A stretch of 64,000 bases of DNA from a virus, in the IMG/VR virus record IMGVR_UViG_3300020473_000021, positions 62,001 through 126,000 of that record, one strand, 5' to 3'. The notes beneath the pieces were generated by a model. That model was given only the letters and a program-made list of their open reading frames with translations. It searched no databases and was not told the DNA's origin. Below, one piece after another: positions 42,975 to 52,565 of this stretch. The first letter of the stretch is position 1. Every line of letters begins with the position of its first letter. The translations under genes and the position numbers were made by a program.

Positions 42975-45032
42975 TTAACCAGCGAAATCGGCACGACGAC
43001 GCGCGACGATTGTGTACGATCCAACACTACGCATGTTGTTCATGTATAGCTCGATGGTCGTAGACCATGCATAACCCAGCTCTTCATCGATGTCAGTGAA
43101 TTCTGTGCGAGGCACAACAATCACACGATCATCAAAACGACCTTGGGTCATGTCAGCGATGAGGTCATCACTGCGCTCAATGAACTGATCGGCAGTAAGT
43201 TTACTGTTACCAGTAAGCTGACGCCATGCGCGCTCTGCAACTTTCTCAACTTCAGCAACAATGAACATGTTGATAGCTGAGTTCAACGTTGAAGTTGAAT
43301 CATCATAAACAGTTTGAATTGCTGGGAAGAACAAGCTGCGACGATCGAAGTTCTGTACCCAAACCAGACCAGCGTCCCAATCATTGTCGTAGACGTTTTG
43401 TGGTTTGTAGGTAGCGTTGACGTTCTTGAACATGTCAACTTGGTTGTATGGTGCAGTATCGAAACCACGATCGGCTTTCCAGATACCATCACCAGCACCC
43501 ATGAAGCTCGAACACATATCTGCAAACTGGATAGTCAACGGCAATAGACCTTTGTAAGGGCTACGCAGTAATTCACCAGAGTGACCGATAACAACGGCAC
43601 GACAGACAGATGTACCATAAACTTCTGACTCAGGGAAAGCACGAGCAGCTGCACGTAACGTGGTAGCCATTGCACTTTCTTGCTCGGCAGTGTTCTGCGG
43701 TAGCAATACATCTTGTGTAGACAAGATGGTCACGACGTCTTTCCGGCGAGACATTGGGATAAGCATTGCTTTCTTAGTATCCAAGTCAAAACCAGTGTCG
43801 TAGAATACGCTGTGTGGGTACATCGCTGTATCCAACAGTGGGAATTCACCGTCACCATATTGCTCACATTCGTTCTTAACTAACTTGTTAAGGTTTTCGA
43901 ATGAGATGGTACCATCAGAACCGCCAGCGGCATAATGGTTGGTGTTTGGTGTAAATACTGCACCGCCACCTGCTACGCCTTCAAGTTTCAGCGTATGGTA
44001 AGCATTACCTTCCAGATCTTCACCACCAACGAAGTTAAATAGATATTTAGCTTCTTCAGGGTCAGTAGGCCAATCCGGTTGTTGTGGCTGCTCGGCAGTG
44101 TACAGCATTTCTAAAACAGTATCGATATCGTCTTGGTAGACGTGCAGTCCATTGAATGGACCATACTGTTTAGGCAATACATCCAGGTCACGGTAAGCAT
44201 CCAACAGGATGTCGCCAGCATAAAGCTCTGCATCGAAGTTCTTATCGATACTACCTGGTTTCAATGAGAACTCAACCGTTTGAGAACCGCGTTTGGTCTC
44301 AATGATGTTTGGTTGAGAACGGGCGTCTGGACGCTCGATCATCTGCATACGGAATAAGAATGCAGATTGGTCAACGATGGCTGACTCGTTAGCAACCTGA
44401 GAAGAACTCAGTGTTGGAGCAAACATACGCAGACCTTTCAGGTTGCCGTGTGCACCAAAATCGCTAACTTGTAAATCCATGATTGGATATACAGTAGACT
44501 GCTCGTCGTTGGCATTTAACATTTCACCGGCTTGCGCTTGCGCATTGCCGATTTCGCCAGTCTCAGAATGAGTAACCAACCAACGCGCGCGATTACCGGC
44601 GACAGTATCACCAGTTTCGATTGGTTTGCCGTCAACGTCTAATGCGACGCTACCGTCTGGGTTACGCTGATAAACTGGAACCTGATCAGATACAACTTCA
44701 AGAGACAAACGAATCGTCGCTGGAGCATTTGCATCTTCAGGCTTAAGACGCTGAACCATCATCGCGTTGCCGTTGCCATTTAAGACACTAGCCAACACAG
44801 TCTGATGCGTTGCGTACTTACTGCGCAAGTCGAAGGACTTCGAACCATACATGCGCTGAGCTGAAGAGCCAGACACGATTTGAGGTTCTAATGGTCCTTT
44901 TTCTGTGAATAGGAATACATGAGGTAAATGCGTGGGGATTTGCTCGGGGATAACTGGAAGGTTACCACCGGACTCATCACGCACCCCTTTTAAGATCGCC
45001 TTTGGGGCGGCTTTTAACTTGTTGGTGCTCAT
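42975..45032 (-). CDS. Contractile tail sheath protein
   Basis: 685 aa from the start at 45032 (MSTNKLKAAP), chosen because AAAGGAGGG lies 8 bp upstream; an ATG at 45086 in frame has no such site. The N-terminus has LPHVFLFTEKGPLEPQIVSG. The C-terminal domain has typical sheath text: GLVWVQNFDRRSLFFPAIQT, SAINMFIVAEVEKVAERAWR and GYAWSTTIELYMNNMRSVGS. The sheath surrounds the tube and contracts at infection. Divergent from 45168, with TATG motifs for each strand. Confidence 0.82.
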   Translation of the reverse strand: MSTNKLKAAPKAILKGVRDESGGNLPVIPEQIPTHLPHVFLFTEKGPLEPQIVSGSSAQRMYGSKSFDLRSKYATHQTVLASVLNGNGNAMMVQRLKPEDANAPATIRLSLEVVSDQVPVYQRNPDGSVALDVDGKPIETGDTVAGNRARWLVTHSETGEIGNAQAQAGEMLNANDEQSTVYPIMDLQVSDFGAHGNLKGLRMFAPTLSSSQVANESAIVDQSAFLFRMQMIERPDARSQPNIIETKRGSQTVEFSLKPGSIDKNFDAELYAGDILLDAYRDLDVLPKQYGPFNGLHVYQDDIDTVLEMLYTAEQPQQPDWPTDPEEAKYLFNFVGGEDLEGNAYHTLKLEGVAGGGAVFTPNTNHYAAGGSDGTISFENLNKLVKNECEQYGDGEFPLLDTAMYPHSVFYDTGFDLDTKKAMLIPMSRRKDVVTILSTQDVLLPQNTAEQESAMATTLRAAARAFPESEVYGTSVCRAVVIGHSGELLRSPYKGLLPLTIQFADMCSSFMGAGDGIWKADRGFDTAPYNQVDMFKNVNATYKPQNVYDNDWDAGLVWVQNFDRRSLFFPAIQTVYDDSTSTLNSAINMFIVAEVEKVAERAWRQLTGNSKLTADQFIERSDDLIADMTQGRFDDRVIVVPRTEFTDIDEELGYAWSTTIELYMNNMRSVGSYTIVARRRADFAG

Positions 45033-45167
45033 TAAGAGCCCTCCTTTGTCTAATCTGGACCAGATTCTATGGATAATGTTGATCATACATCATCATAGAA
45101 TTAACGCTATATTGATGGTAATGTGATTTTTTACACAACCTTCTAATAGGACGGAGTAACAAAAACT
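45033..45167. promoter_or_regulatory. Divergent late-promoter region between sheath and 45168
   Basis: Minus strand: GTTAATTCTATGATGATG (TATG 45094-45097) and GTATGATCAAC (45084-45087). Plus strand: CAGATTCTATGGATAATG (TATG 45068-45071). The minus-strand AATTCTATGA matches 7624 (plus) and 11610 (minus). A TGTGTAAA half-site (minus strand, about 45130-45137) recalls the palindromes at 16324 and 40373. Confidence 0.5.
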
Positions 45168-46067
45168 ATGTTTACCACACCTTACCAGACTACGGTTTGC
45201 CGATCACATAAAGTGGACGACATCGTAAAAGAATTAAAAGAACGGATTATCGCGCATACGTTGCACAGTACCAATCCCTACATTCTATTTGTAACACAGC
45301 AGGATACCGAAGTAAAACCCTTCGTACATCCCATGCTCATAGAGATGGACAGGGACGAGCGGTACATTGTATCCGACCTTCGTCCAGTAAGCCGCATTAA
45401 TTCAAATGGAGAGATCGTCCAGACGAGTGATTTCCAATACATGAACTACCGTTGTGTTCTGATGAAAGAAGCATGGATTGATGGTAATGTAGAAGATCTA
45501 TTGAACTTGGGTGATTACCAAATAAAAGTATTCAGTAAGTTGATGGCTGAGAACTTAGGTCGCCGGATGAACCTTAAGATTGAAACACAGCTTCGCATCC
45601 AAGTTCTATCTTGCTTCTACTACTTATCTTTGTTTGAAGAGCAAGACGATTATGATTACAACGATGAAGACCAGTTGATGCGTCGTGCTAAACGTTGTAG
45701 TCGAATTTCTGGTTTGCCGATTCAAGACGTGTTAGAGATCATTGATTCTCTTCCAAATATCGGAACAATGAATATGTTCACTGAAGCATTGCGTGAACGC
45801 ACTCAAAGTGTTCGACTTGAAAAGTTATCTGCGGGTGTGATCTACACCATGTTAGGTGGTGTATGGTTTGGCAATAATGCATCTGAGCAGGTAGCTGTAG
45901 CACTTGAACATCCGCCGACGTGGTGCGCCATGTTGTATATGGCTACTGTAAATCGTGGTTATCGTAAAACCATCTTGGGACAACTGACACAACAAATGAA
46001 TAAACGAAGTGACTTAGGTGACACATTTATTCGCAACTTCGGTGCGTTGACTCGAGACTACTCCTAA
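45168..46067 (+). CDS. Probable virion structural protein, 299 aa
   Basis: Unrecognised by name. First of three structural-type genes between sheath and terminase, the place of phiKZ gp28-gp26 as I recall. Mostly helical, with ALEHPPTWCAMLYMATVNRG near the C-terminus. GACGGAG precedes the ATG. Confidence 0.6.
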   Translation: MFTTPYQTTVCRSHKVDDIVKELKERIIAHTLHSTNPYILFVTQQDTEVKPFVHPMLIEMDRDERYIVSDLRPVSRINSNGEIVQTSDFQYMNYRCVLMKEAWIDGNVEDLLNLGDYQIKVFSKLMAENLGRRMNLKIETQLRIQVLSCFYYLSLFEEQDDYDYNDEDQLMRRAKRCSRISGLPIQDVLEIIDSLPNIGTMNMFTEALRERTQSVRLEKLSAGVIYTMLGGVWFGNNASEQVAVALEHPPTWCAMLYMATVNRGYRKTILGQLTQQMNKRSDLGDTFIRNFGALTRDYS

Positions 46068-46076
46068 GGAGTACCC

Positions 46077-48638
46077 ATGTTAGAATATTTAATTGATCAT
46101 GCGAGGGACAATATCTGGTGCTCACCAGATCAAGATTATCAGTCCATCGTAGCACCTCACCGACTTAGCGGTCGGTTTGGTGCGCTCGACTATCAAGTGG
46201 TCATGTGGGATAAAGTCTATCTACCAACTTGGGATGAACGTTATCACGTTTTCCAAATTGGACACATCCACCCCAAATTGTTGGGTATGTTAACCATTAG
46301 CGATAAATGGCAGAAGCTGACAGACTTGATCAACGATTCAGATCTAACGGCTGAAGTCTATTTTGAAGATGGCGTTCAAGTACCTCGTTGTGAGTGTTGG
46401 TTGCGTTATGGCCGCCATCGCAATCTTATCATGGCTGTAAAAGACCATGTCCGCATCCCTAAGATCAAAACTGAAGCACCCTACATTCGAGTTTATACCA
46501 ATGCATATTACAAATCGGATCGCTTCGATGGAGTACCTGCTACAACTACAACGCAGGGTCGTGTTGTATCCACGTCAGATGAGATACTTGCGTTCCAACG
46601 TAAGTTCCACGACGCTCTTCAGTTAGAAGGTGCGGCTTTAGCGTTTTGTAATGGTCGACTGGTTAACGACTTAAGTCCTTTTAATGTACGAAATGGCGAC
46701 TATGTTGAATTCGTACAAGACAATTCGGTCTACCGGACGGTTGACTTTAAAGTATCTGATCTACAATCGTTTGAAAGTGAGTTAGATAACAAACGTAAGT
46801 TCTTACTGAGTTATCCTGAATTTGGAAACGATACGATCGACTTTGAAGATGATATCGATTTGTATATCTATAAACCAGGTGAGCAGGGTCGATATTGGGG
46901 TGTTTATTATCATAACAACCAAAAAGATGCAATCCGCATGCTAACACATAAGGACTATTCTGTTCCTGTGTCTTACGTACAAGGTTATGCTAACGATAAT
47001 GGTTGGGGCGACATAAACGATCTAGTCATTCGGATGTATGTTCGTAAATCTGGATTTAAACGCCAGTTGGTTCAAGAAGCTAACCGCATCTTTGAGCTAT
47101 ATCGCTTGAGTCACGATAAAGTGAAACAAGCGATGTTGGGCATTGACTCCACAGTACCTAATTGGAGAGCTGAACACCTCGAGCAATCACCTTACGTTAA
47201 GATCATGCGTTCGATTTCATCCGACCTTGATCCTATCATGGTTCAAAAGACCTTCGGCTACAATGCAATGTCTCGCCTACTAGGTGATACACCAACCGAA
47301 GTTCAGTTTGAAGAGAACTGGCCTTATGTGGAACTGCCACCGGGTTTGTACGTCGACTCAACTGCATACGAGTATGATGAAGATGGTTTATTGTTAGGTT
47401 TCTACCACCATCAAAATGGCGTTACGTATCGTTGTAATAACAAGGCGGCGAGAACCGTGGAGATGTTGGGCGGTATTGGCGACTCTTCTTTGGATGTAGA
47501 ATTCCATAAAAGTGAGTTAACCATTGATCCTACCTACGACTACCGCGTTTACCTTTGTACGTTATTGGGTAATCAGCCTGCTTGGGATTGGGTGGATATA
47601 TCGAATACGAACATCGTCTCTATTATCAACGACGAGATGTCACTCAACATCAATCCGTTAGTTGACTACTCCGCTATTGTAAGTAACAAGAAGTTCCTTT
47701 CTTACGAAATGCAATTGGAACCAGTCAACGGTGTGATGATATTTAGCGTCAACGTCGATGAAGAACACTTCGGTGTTAATGAGAAGATGGTATCGACCAT
47801 ACCACCACGTCGAATCGATCTGTGGATGAATAAACACCCGTTGATTGAAGGGCTTGATTTCCACGTAAAATGGCCTGAAGTCGTCATCTGTAATAAGCAA
47901 TATCACGACGAATCTAAAGCCAAACAAGACATCGTAGTTCGCTGTACAGGTTTCTGCAATGAAGACCTAACTTTAGATAATCAAAGAGAGTTTGGTTTTG
48001 TTGAACACGGTTACTTAAGTGCGGATCGCCGCTATGATGTTCGAGACGATAAAGTATTGTCTTGTATTGTTGGTGGTAAGCTAGTTCATCGTGATAACTT
48101 GGAGTTTGCAGAAGACAACTTAGGTGTGAGTATTCCGGGGATTGATAATGGTACACCATATTCAGTTCGTGAGAATATCGTGCCGATGCGTGGGGAGATG
48201 ATGGATGACACGTATGTCATGCGTGAACGGTCTATGGAAGTGGATACAATCATCAGTGACTACATGACGGTCAAATATCCAGAACCAGAAATCCCTGAAG
48301 TAAACGCCATCCCTCAGCGGTATCGTTTGTACAGTCCGTTTCTATCGCGGTTGATTAATAACTTACTGGAGGGTCACATCGACAATGAACCATTGAAGGA
48401 GCACTTTTCAAACTCCGATATGGTTGACATGGTCAAAGAGTATGAGTACTTGTTAGAATTTGATCCTGCACATTTAGGCTACAATGAAGATTATGTAACG
48501 GTACATCCACACCGTTATACTGGTAAGATTCAGCTTGATGTCTACCAGAATAATTTCATCCGCAGAATCATTCAGTATTACTTTGACGATAAGATTGATG
48601 CAAGTCGCTTCATCGAAGTGACCTTACCGATAAATTAA
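46077..48638 (+). CDS. Large virion structural protein, 853 aa
   Basis: Unrecognised by name. 853 aa, Tyr- and Asp-rich, beta-dominated with repeated strands (VYLPTWDERYHVFQIG, EAPYIRVYTNAYYKSDRF). Typical of tail or neck proteins. AAGGAG precedes the ATG, 9 bp after the previous gene; 12 bp before the next. No protease or lysozyme motif seen. Confidence 0.62.
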   Translation: MLEYLIDHARDNIWCSPDQDYQSIVAPHRLSGRFGALDYQVVMWDKVYLPTWDERYHVFQIGHIHPKLLGMLTISDKWQKLTDLINDSDLTAEVYFEDGVQVPRCECWLRYGRHRNLIMAVKDHVRIPKIKTEAPYIRVYTNAYYKSDRFDGVPATTTTQGRVVSTSDEILAFQRKFHDALQLEGAALAFCNGRLVNDLSPFNVRNGDYVEFVQDNSVYRTVDFKVSDLQSFESELDNKRKFLLSYPEFGNDTIDFEDDIDLYIYKPGEQGRYWGVYYHNNQKDAIRMLTHKDYSVPVSYVQGYANDNGWGDINDLVIRMYVRKSGFKRQLVQEANRIFELYRLSHDKVKQAMLGIDSTVPNWRAEHLEQSPYVKIMRSISSDLDPIMVQKTFGYNAMSRLLGDTPTEVQFEENWPYVELPPGLYVDSTAYEYDEDGLLLGFYHHQNGVTYRCNNKAARTVEMLGGIGDSSLDVEFHKSELTIDPTYDYRVYLCTLLGNQPAWDWVDISNTNIVSIINDEMSLNINPLVDYSAIVSNKKFLSYEMQLEPVNGVMIFSVNVDEEHFGVNEKMVSTIPPRRIDLWMNKHPLIEGLDFHVKWPEVVICNKQYHDESKAKQDIVVRCTGFCNEDLTLDNQREFGFVEHGYLSADRRYDVRDDKVLSCIVGGKLVHRDNLEFAEDNLGVSIPGIDNGTPYSVRENIVPMRGEMMDDTYVMRERSMEVDTIISDYMTVKYPEPEIPEVNAIPQRYRLYSPFLSRLINNLLEGHIDNEPLKEHFSNSDMVDMVKEYEYLLEFDPAHLGYNEDYVTVHPHRYTGKIQLDVYQNNFIRRIIQYYFDDKIDASRFIEVTLPIN

Positions 48639-48650
48639 TGGAGTCACCAA

Positions 48651-50318
48651 ATGGCTAACAGTAATGTTGTACCAATCGTAGATCCGGATCGCGGATTTAA
48701 GATGTGGCACATAGATGAAATCTTCACAGGTCAGGCCGGTATGACTGAAGATGATAAGCGCTACGTCCCGAATGAACGGGACTTAGTCTTTTCAGCTACC
48801 GAAGGTTTCTTCGTAGTCGAAGAAGTCGACTACACCACCGGATTAAGTGTATTGAAGCCTTGGGATGAGGTACGTGAAACAGGGTTTGGTGAAAACGATC
48901 GTGATCTTTTATTAGGTCAAGGACCGGGTAAGATATCTGAGTCCTATCGCGTGTATCTCGATACATCTGTTACACCACATACTTTAGCATTCGATGCCCG
49001 TCTCAAGGTCTACGGTACCACAACGAAATACGTTAAAGTGTTTAAAGGTACCCGCATTGAAAATGGTGATGTCATATCCCGTCAGTATGACCAGAACGGT
49101 TCTCTGTTAGGTGAAGACATTCCACTTGAGATGGCTCGTACTGAGGACGCTAGCAATTTAGCGATTAAAGCACCTCAGGTTGGATACAGCGCTAAAGCGA
49201 TGGAAGATGGTGAAATCGTAACGGCTGTATTCTACGATGATGCAGGCGATGTTGTATCGATCTCACATCTGCTTGTGAAGAATACTTCTTTCATTCGCAC
49301 GATGAATGAATCGACGAAGTATATCACAAGTATCGAAATCGAGTCTCCGTTCTTGTCTAAGTCTGACAACCGTGTATTGGAATGTCCTATCAATATCCCA
49401 ATCGAAGCTATTGCTCGTATGGGTATTGTTAAGTACAGCAACGGTGAAGAAGCGCGCATGCCGATCGATGGTACTAAATTCGATCTGTACGGCCTCAGAC
49501 GCTTCGTTTCCACCATACTGGGACAACGACAGCCAATTACGCTTACATACCGCCTGTCGCCTAATGAGGTGGCGTACGGGTCAGTTCCAGGTGCCACTAA
49601 TCACATCACCGAAGATTATCTGGCAACAACGACTAAAGTTGATGGTGCATACAGCGTTAAGTTGTTTAGCTACCCTACTTGGGTTGATGAAACGAGCGGT
49701 TATCGTTTAGAGCACTTCTTGTACAACTTGGAACGCGATGAAGTCTTCAACGTAACTCAGTATGTAGAGCTAGCTGCTAACTCAAAAGCATTCGAACCAA
49801 AAGAATACGGTGTAGCGCAAGATATCACATTTGCGGTTGACCTTTCTAAAGTATCGAATCGCTTTAAGAACTATCGCCACCTTCAAACGACGCGTATCGT
49901 TCTACGTCGTCCTGGTTTAGATACCAATACGACCAACTGGACTGTACAGTTTGATCGGGGCGAGGAAGCTTATGGTGAAGGCCTCAAGGCAGAACTTGAA
50001 TTCGTTAACTCAAACTTATGGAACCTGAGAGTCGATAATGACTTTGGTTCTATGGAACATTGGTTGCGTGAAGTGTATGAGAAAACCTTACCGCTTTACG
50101 ATAAAACGTCTGAAGACAAACCACCGACACCGACTCACTTCCGTCTGATTGCAGGCAACTACTCTAACGAGTGGCCTGTCAGTATGTGGAATGAAGTATT
50201 TACCTTGAATACGATTCAAGAAGCAGGTGAAAACGTTTACTTGCAATTCTTCCGTCGCACATCGCAGACTGATTTAGAGTTGAGTACGGCTGGTTTAATC
50301 ATCCGTCAAATCAACTAA
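48651..50318 (+). CDS. Virion structural protein, 555 aa
   Basis: Unrecognised by name. Beta-rich, begins MANSNVVPIVDPDRGFKMWH. Last gene of the three-gene structural operon, TGGAG before ATG and a strong terminator after. Position suggests the phiKZ gp26 counterpart. Confidence 0.62.
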   Translation: MANSNVVPIVDPDRGFKMWHIDEIFTGQAGMTEDDKRYVPNERDLVFSATEGFFVVEEVDYTTGLSVLKPWDEVRETGFGENDRDLLLGQGPGKISESYRVYLDTSVTPHTLAFDARLKVYGTTTKYVKVFKGTRIENGDVISRQYDQNGSLLGEDIPLEMARTEDASNLAIKAPQVGYSAKAMEDGEIVTAVFYDDAGDVVSISHLLVKNTSFIRTMNESTKYITSIEIESPFLSKSDNRVLECPINIPIEAIARMGIVKYSNGEEARMPIDGTKFDLYGLRRFVSTILGQRQPITLTYRLSPNEVAYGSVPGATNHITEDYLATTTKVDGAYSVKLFSYPTWVDETSGYRLEHFLYNLERDEVFNVTQYVELAANSKAFEPKEYGVAQDITFAVDLSKVSNRFKNYRHLQTTRIVLRRPGLDTNTTNWTVQFDRGEEAYGEGLKAELEFVNSNLWNLRVDNDFGSMEHWLREVYEKTLPLYDKTSEDKPPTPTHFRLIAGNYSNEWPVSMWNEVFTLNTIQEAGENVYLQFFRRTSQTDLELSTAGLIIRQIN

Positions 50319-50329
50319 GACTAATAATG

Positions 50330-50357
50330 GGAGGGCAGTAGCCCTCCTTTATTTTTT
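50330..50357 (+). terminator. Rho-independent terminator
   Basis: GGAGGGC (50330-50336), AGTA, GCCCTCC (50341-50347), then TTTATTTTTT. Confidence 0.87.
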
Positions 50358-50364
50358 GAAATGG

Positions 50365-50368
50365 TATG
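50365..50368 (+). promoter_or_regulatory. TATG late-promoter motif before terminase
   Basis: AAATGGTATGATTCTTAG immediately after the terminator and 38 bp before the terminase start. Confidence 0.42.
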
Positions 50369-50405
50369 ATTCTTAGAAGAATAACGCATTTAAAGGTATT
50401 AGAAA

Positions 50406-52550
50406 ATGATCGTTTTTAAACAAGATTGGAGAAAATACCCTAAAGCGATTGTGGATACCAAGACGCCCAATAAATCATTCCTTAACATGGCGGCCCTACT
50501 TAGGGATATGGGCGTCGATCATTACTATTTCCACTTGGCTCTTTTACAGCCAGAGCTCCAGGGAGTTAATCCTCACGCAGAGGGTCTTACTCGAGATGAA
50601 AGAGCACGCGTTTTATACGAGTGTGATAATAATCCTTGGTATTACCTTCGTGAGATTGTTATTGACCACGGTGCCGGTATTGAGATAGACGATAAACGCT
50701 TCAGAGCGAATCGTGCGAATATCGCTGCTATGTGGTTACTGTTAGCCTGTATCGATTATATCCAGATCCAACCCCGTCAGACGGGTAAGTCCTATGGTAC
50801 GGATAATAACTCGTTATGGCTGATGTATTTCTGTTATACAGACACACAACTTAACTTGATTACTAAAGATGAGTCGTTGCGTAAAAACAACATTGCTCGT
50901 CTAAAGAAACTTAGAGATGGTTGGCCTGATTGGCTAAACCGTAATACAAAGAAAGATGATAACAACCAAATCTCTTTGAGTTGCCAAGATCGCAACAATA
51001 AGTATTATACTCACGTATCTCAAAGTTCAGAAAAAGCAGCCAACAACCTTGGTCGTGGTATGACGTCGCCGTTCATACACATCGATGAGGGTCCGTTCAT
51101 CAATCACATTGAGACAACTGTTTCTGCGGCAATGGGTTCAACCAACACGGCTCGTGAGATAGCGAAACGAAAAGGTGTTCCTTATTGCACTATCTTTACC
51201 ACAACAGCTGGTAACCAAGAAGATAGAGACGGGCGTTATGTCTACAACCTGATGAACGAGGCAGCAGTTTGGACTGAGCGTTTCTACGATTGCTTTGATC
51301 GAGATGATCTTGTTAAGCTGATTAAGACTAACTCATCTGGACGTTCGGTTATGGTTAACCTGACTATGTCCGCATTGCAGTTAGGATTTAGTAAACAATG
51401 GTTGTATGAAGCTATTGCTAACGCACGCAGTGATGGTGATAATATCGATCGTGACTATTTCAACGTTTGGACGTCGAGTAGTAACTCATCGCTTATCCCT
51501 CAACATTTAGCTAAGCAAATACGTGCTTCTGAAATGCTACCGACCGATCAATGGATATCAAAAGAAAACTACATCTTCCGTTGGTATGAAGATGTCGATC
51601 CATCTACATGGTACGTCCTGTGTGTGGATACTTCCGATGCCATTGGTCGAGATGATATTGCTGTTACGCTGTTGAATTCTAAAACGGGAGCCACTGCTGG
51701 TTCTGCTACGTTTAATGAAACAAACCTAATGCGTTTTGCACAGTGGTTGTTAGAGTTCATGCTAACTTACAAGAACAGCGTATTGGTAATCGAACGTCGG
51801 TATAACGCGCAAACGATCATTGACTACTTGTTGTTAAAACTACCTGTCAATGGAGAAGATCCTTTTGTTCGGATTTTTAATCAGATCGTTCAAAAGCGTG
51901 ATGAGCGTGGTGATGACTTTAGTAAGATATCCACTACGAATGTTTCGCGCCCTAAACATGTATACGATCGATATCGTCGTGATTTTGGTTTTCTCACTAA
52001 TAGCGATACTCGTAAATTACTTTATAATAACGTTATGATGAACGCTGCCAAGGACGTAGGTAGTAAGGTTCGCGATAAAACGTTAATTCACCAAATGCTT
52101 AACCTAGTTATTAAGAACAACCGCATCGATCATGGGTCGGGTGGTCATGATGACTTAGTCATTAGTTGGCTCATGGGTCATTGGTTCTTAAACTACGGTA
52201 TCAATCTGAGTCATTATGGTTTAGATTCTAAGATGGTGATGATCGACAGAAATAGTGGTGGTAAGAAAATGTCTCCTAAAGAACGGATGGAGAGAGAAGA
52301 GCAGGAAGCTCTCATGAGTAAAGTTAAGACACTACACGAGAAGCTGAAAGAAGCAACCAGTCAGTTGGATATCATTCGATTGGAGATGGAACTTTCCTCA
52401 GTAATGTCGAAAGTGAAATCAACCGAGGATGATGGTATGACTCTAGACGCTTTATTGCAAGAAGCTAATGAAGCGAGAGACGTTCGTCGTAATAACAAAT
52501 ATGGCGGTCGCAACCGACAGGCTTCCGAGCTTTTGCGATATCATAGCTAA
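50406..52550 (+). CDS. Terminase large subunit
   Basis: 714 aa. ATPase: QPRQTGKS (122-129) is Walker A and PFIHIDEGPF (about 223-232) Walker B with catalytic Glu; IFTTTAGN follows as the coupling motif. Nuclease: LCVDTSD near 405, VLVIERRYNAQT near 460 and GHDDLVISWLMG near 580 supply the metal-binding acids. The C-terminal 100 residues are an extra charged coiled coil. It packages DNA into the prohead and cuts it. No small subunit is recognisable. AAAGGT precedes the ATG, and the gene has its own promoter motif. Confidence 0.92.
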   Translation: MIVFKQDWRKYPKAIVDTKTPNKSFLNMAALLRDMGVDHYYFHLALLQPELQGVNPHAEGLTRDERARVLYECDNNPWYYLREIVIDHGAGIEIDDKRFRANRANIAAMWLLLACIDYIQIQPRQTGKSYGTDNNSLWLMYFCYTDTQLNLITKDESLRKNNIARLKKLRDGWPDWLNRNTKKDDNNQISLSCQDRNNKYYTHVSQSSEKAANNLGRGMTSPFIHIDEGPFINHIETTVSAAMGSTNTAREIAKRKGVPYCTIFTTTAGNQEDRDGRYVYNLMNEAAVWTERFYDCFDRDDLVKLIKTNSSGRSVMVNLTMSALQLGFSKQWLYEAIANARSDGDNIDRDYFNVWTSSSNSSLIPQHLAKQIRASEMLPTDQWISKENYIFRWYEDVDPSTWYVLCVDTSDAIGRDDIAVTLLNSKTGATAGSATFNETNLMRFAQWLLEFMLTYKNSVLVIERRYNAQTIIDYLLLKLPVNGEDPFVRIFNQIVQKRDERGDDFSKISTTNVSRPKHVYDRYRRDFGFLTNSDTRKLLYNNVMMNAAKDVGSKVRDKTLIHQMLNLVIKNNRIDHGSGGHDDLVISWLMGHWFLNYGINLSHYGLDSKMVMIDRNSGGKKMSPKERMEREEQEALMSKVKTLHEKLKEATSQLDIIRLEMELSSVMSKVKSTEDDGMTLDALLQEANEARDVRRNNKYGGRNRQASELLRYHS

Positions 52551-52565
52551 ATTAGGTACCTAAGT

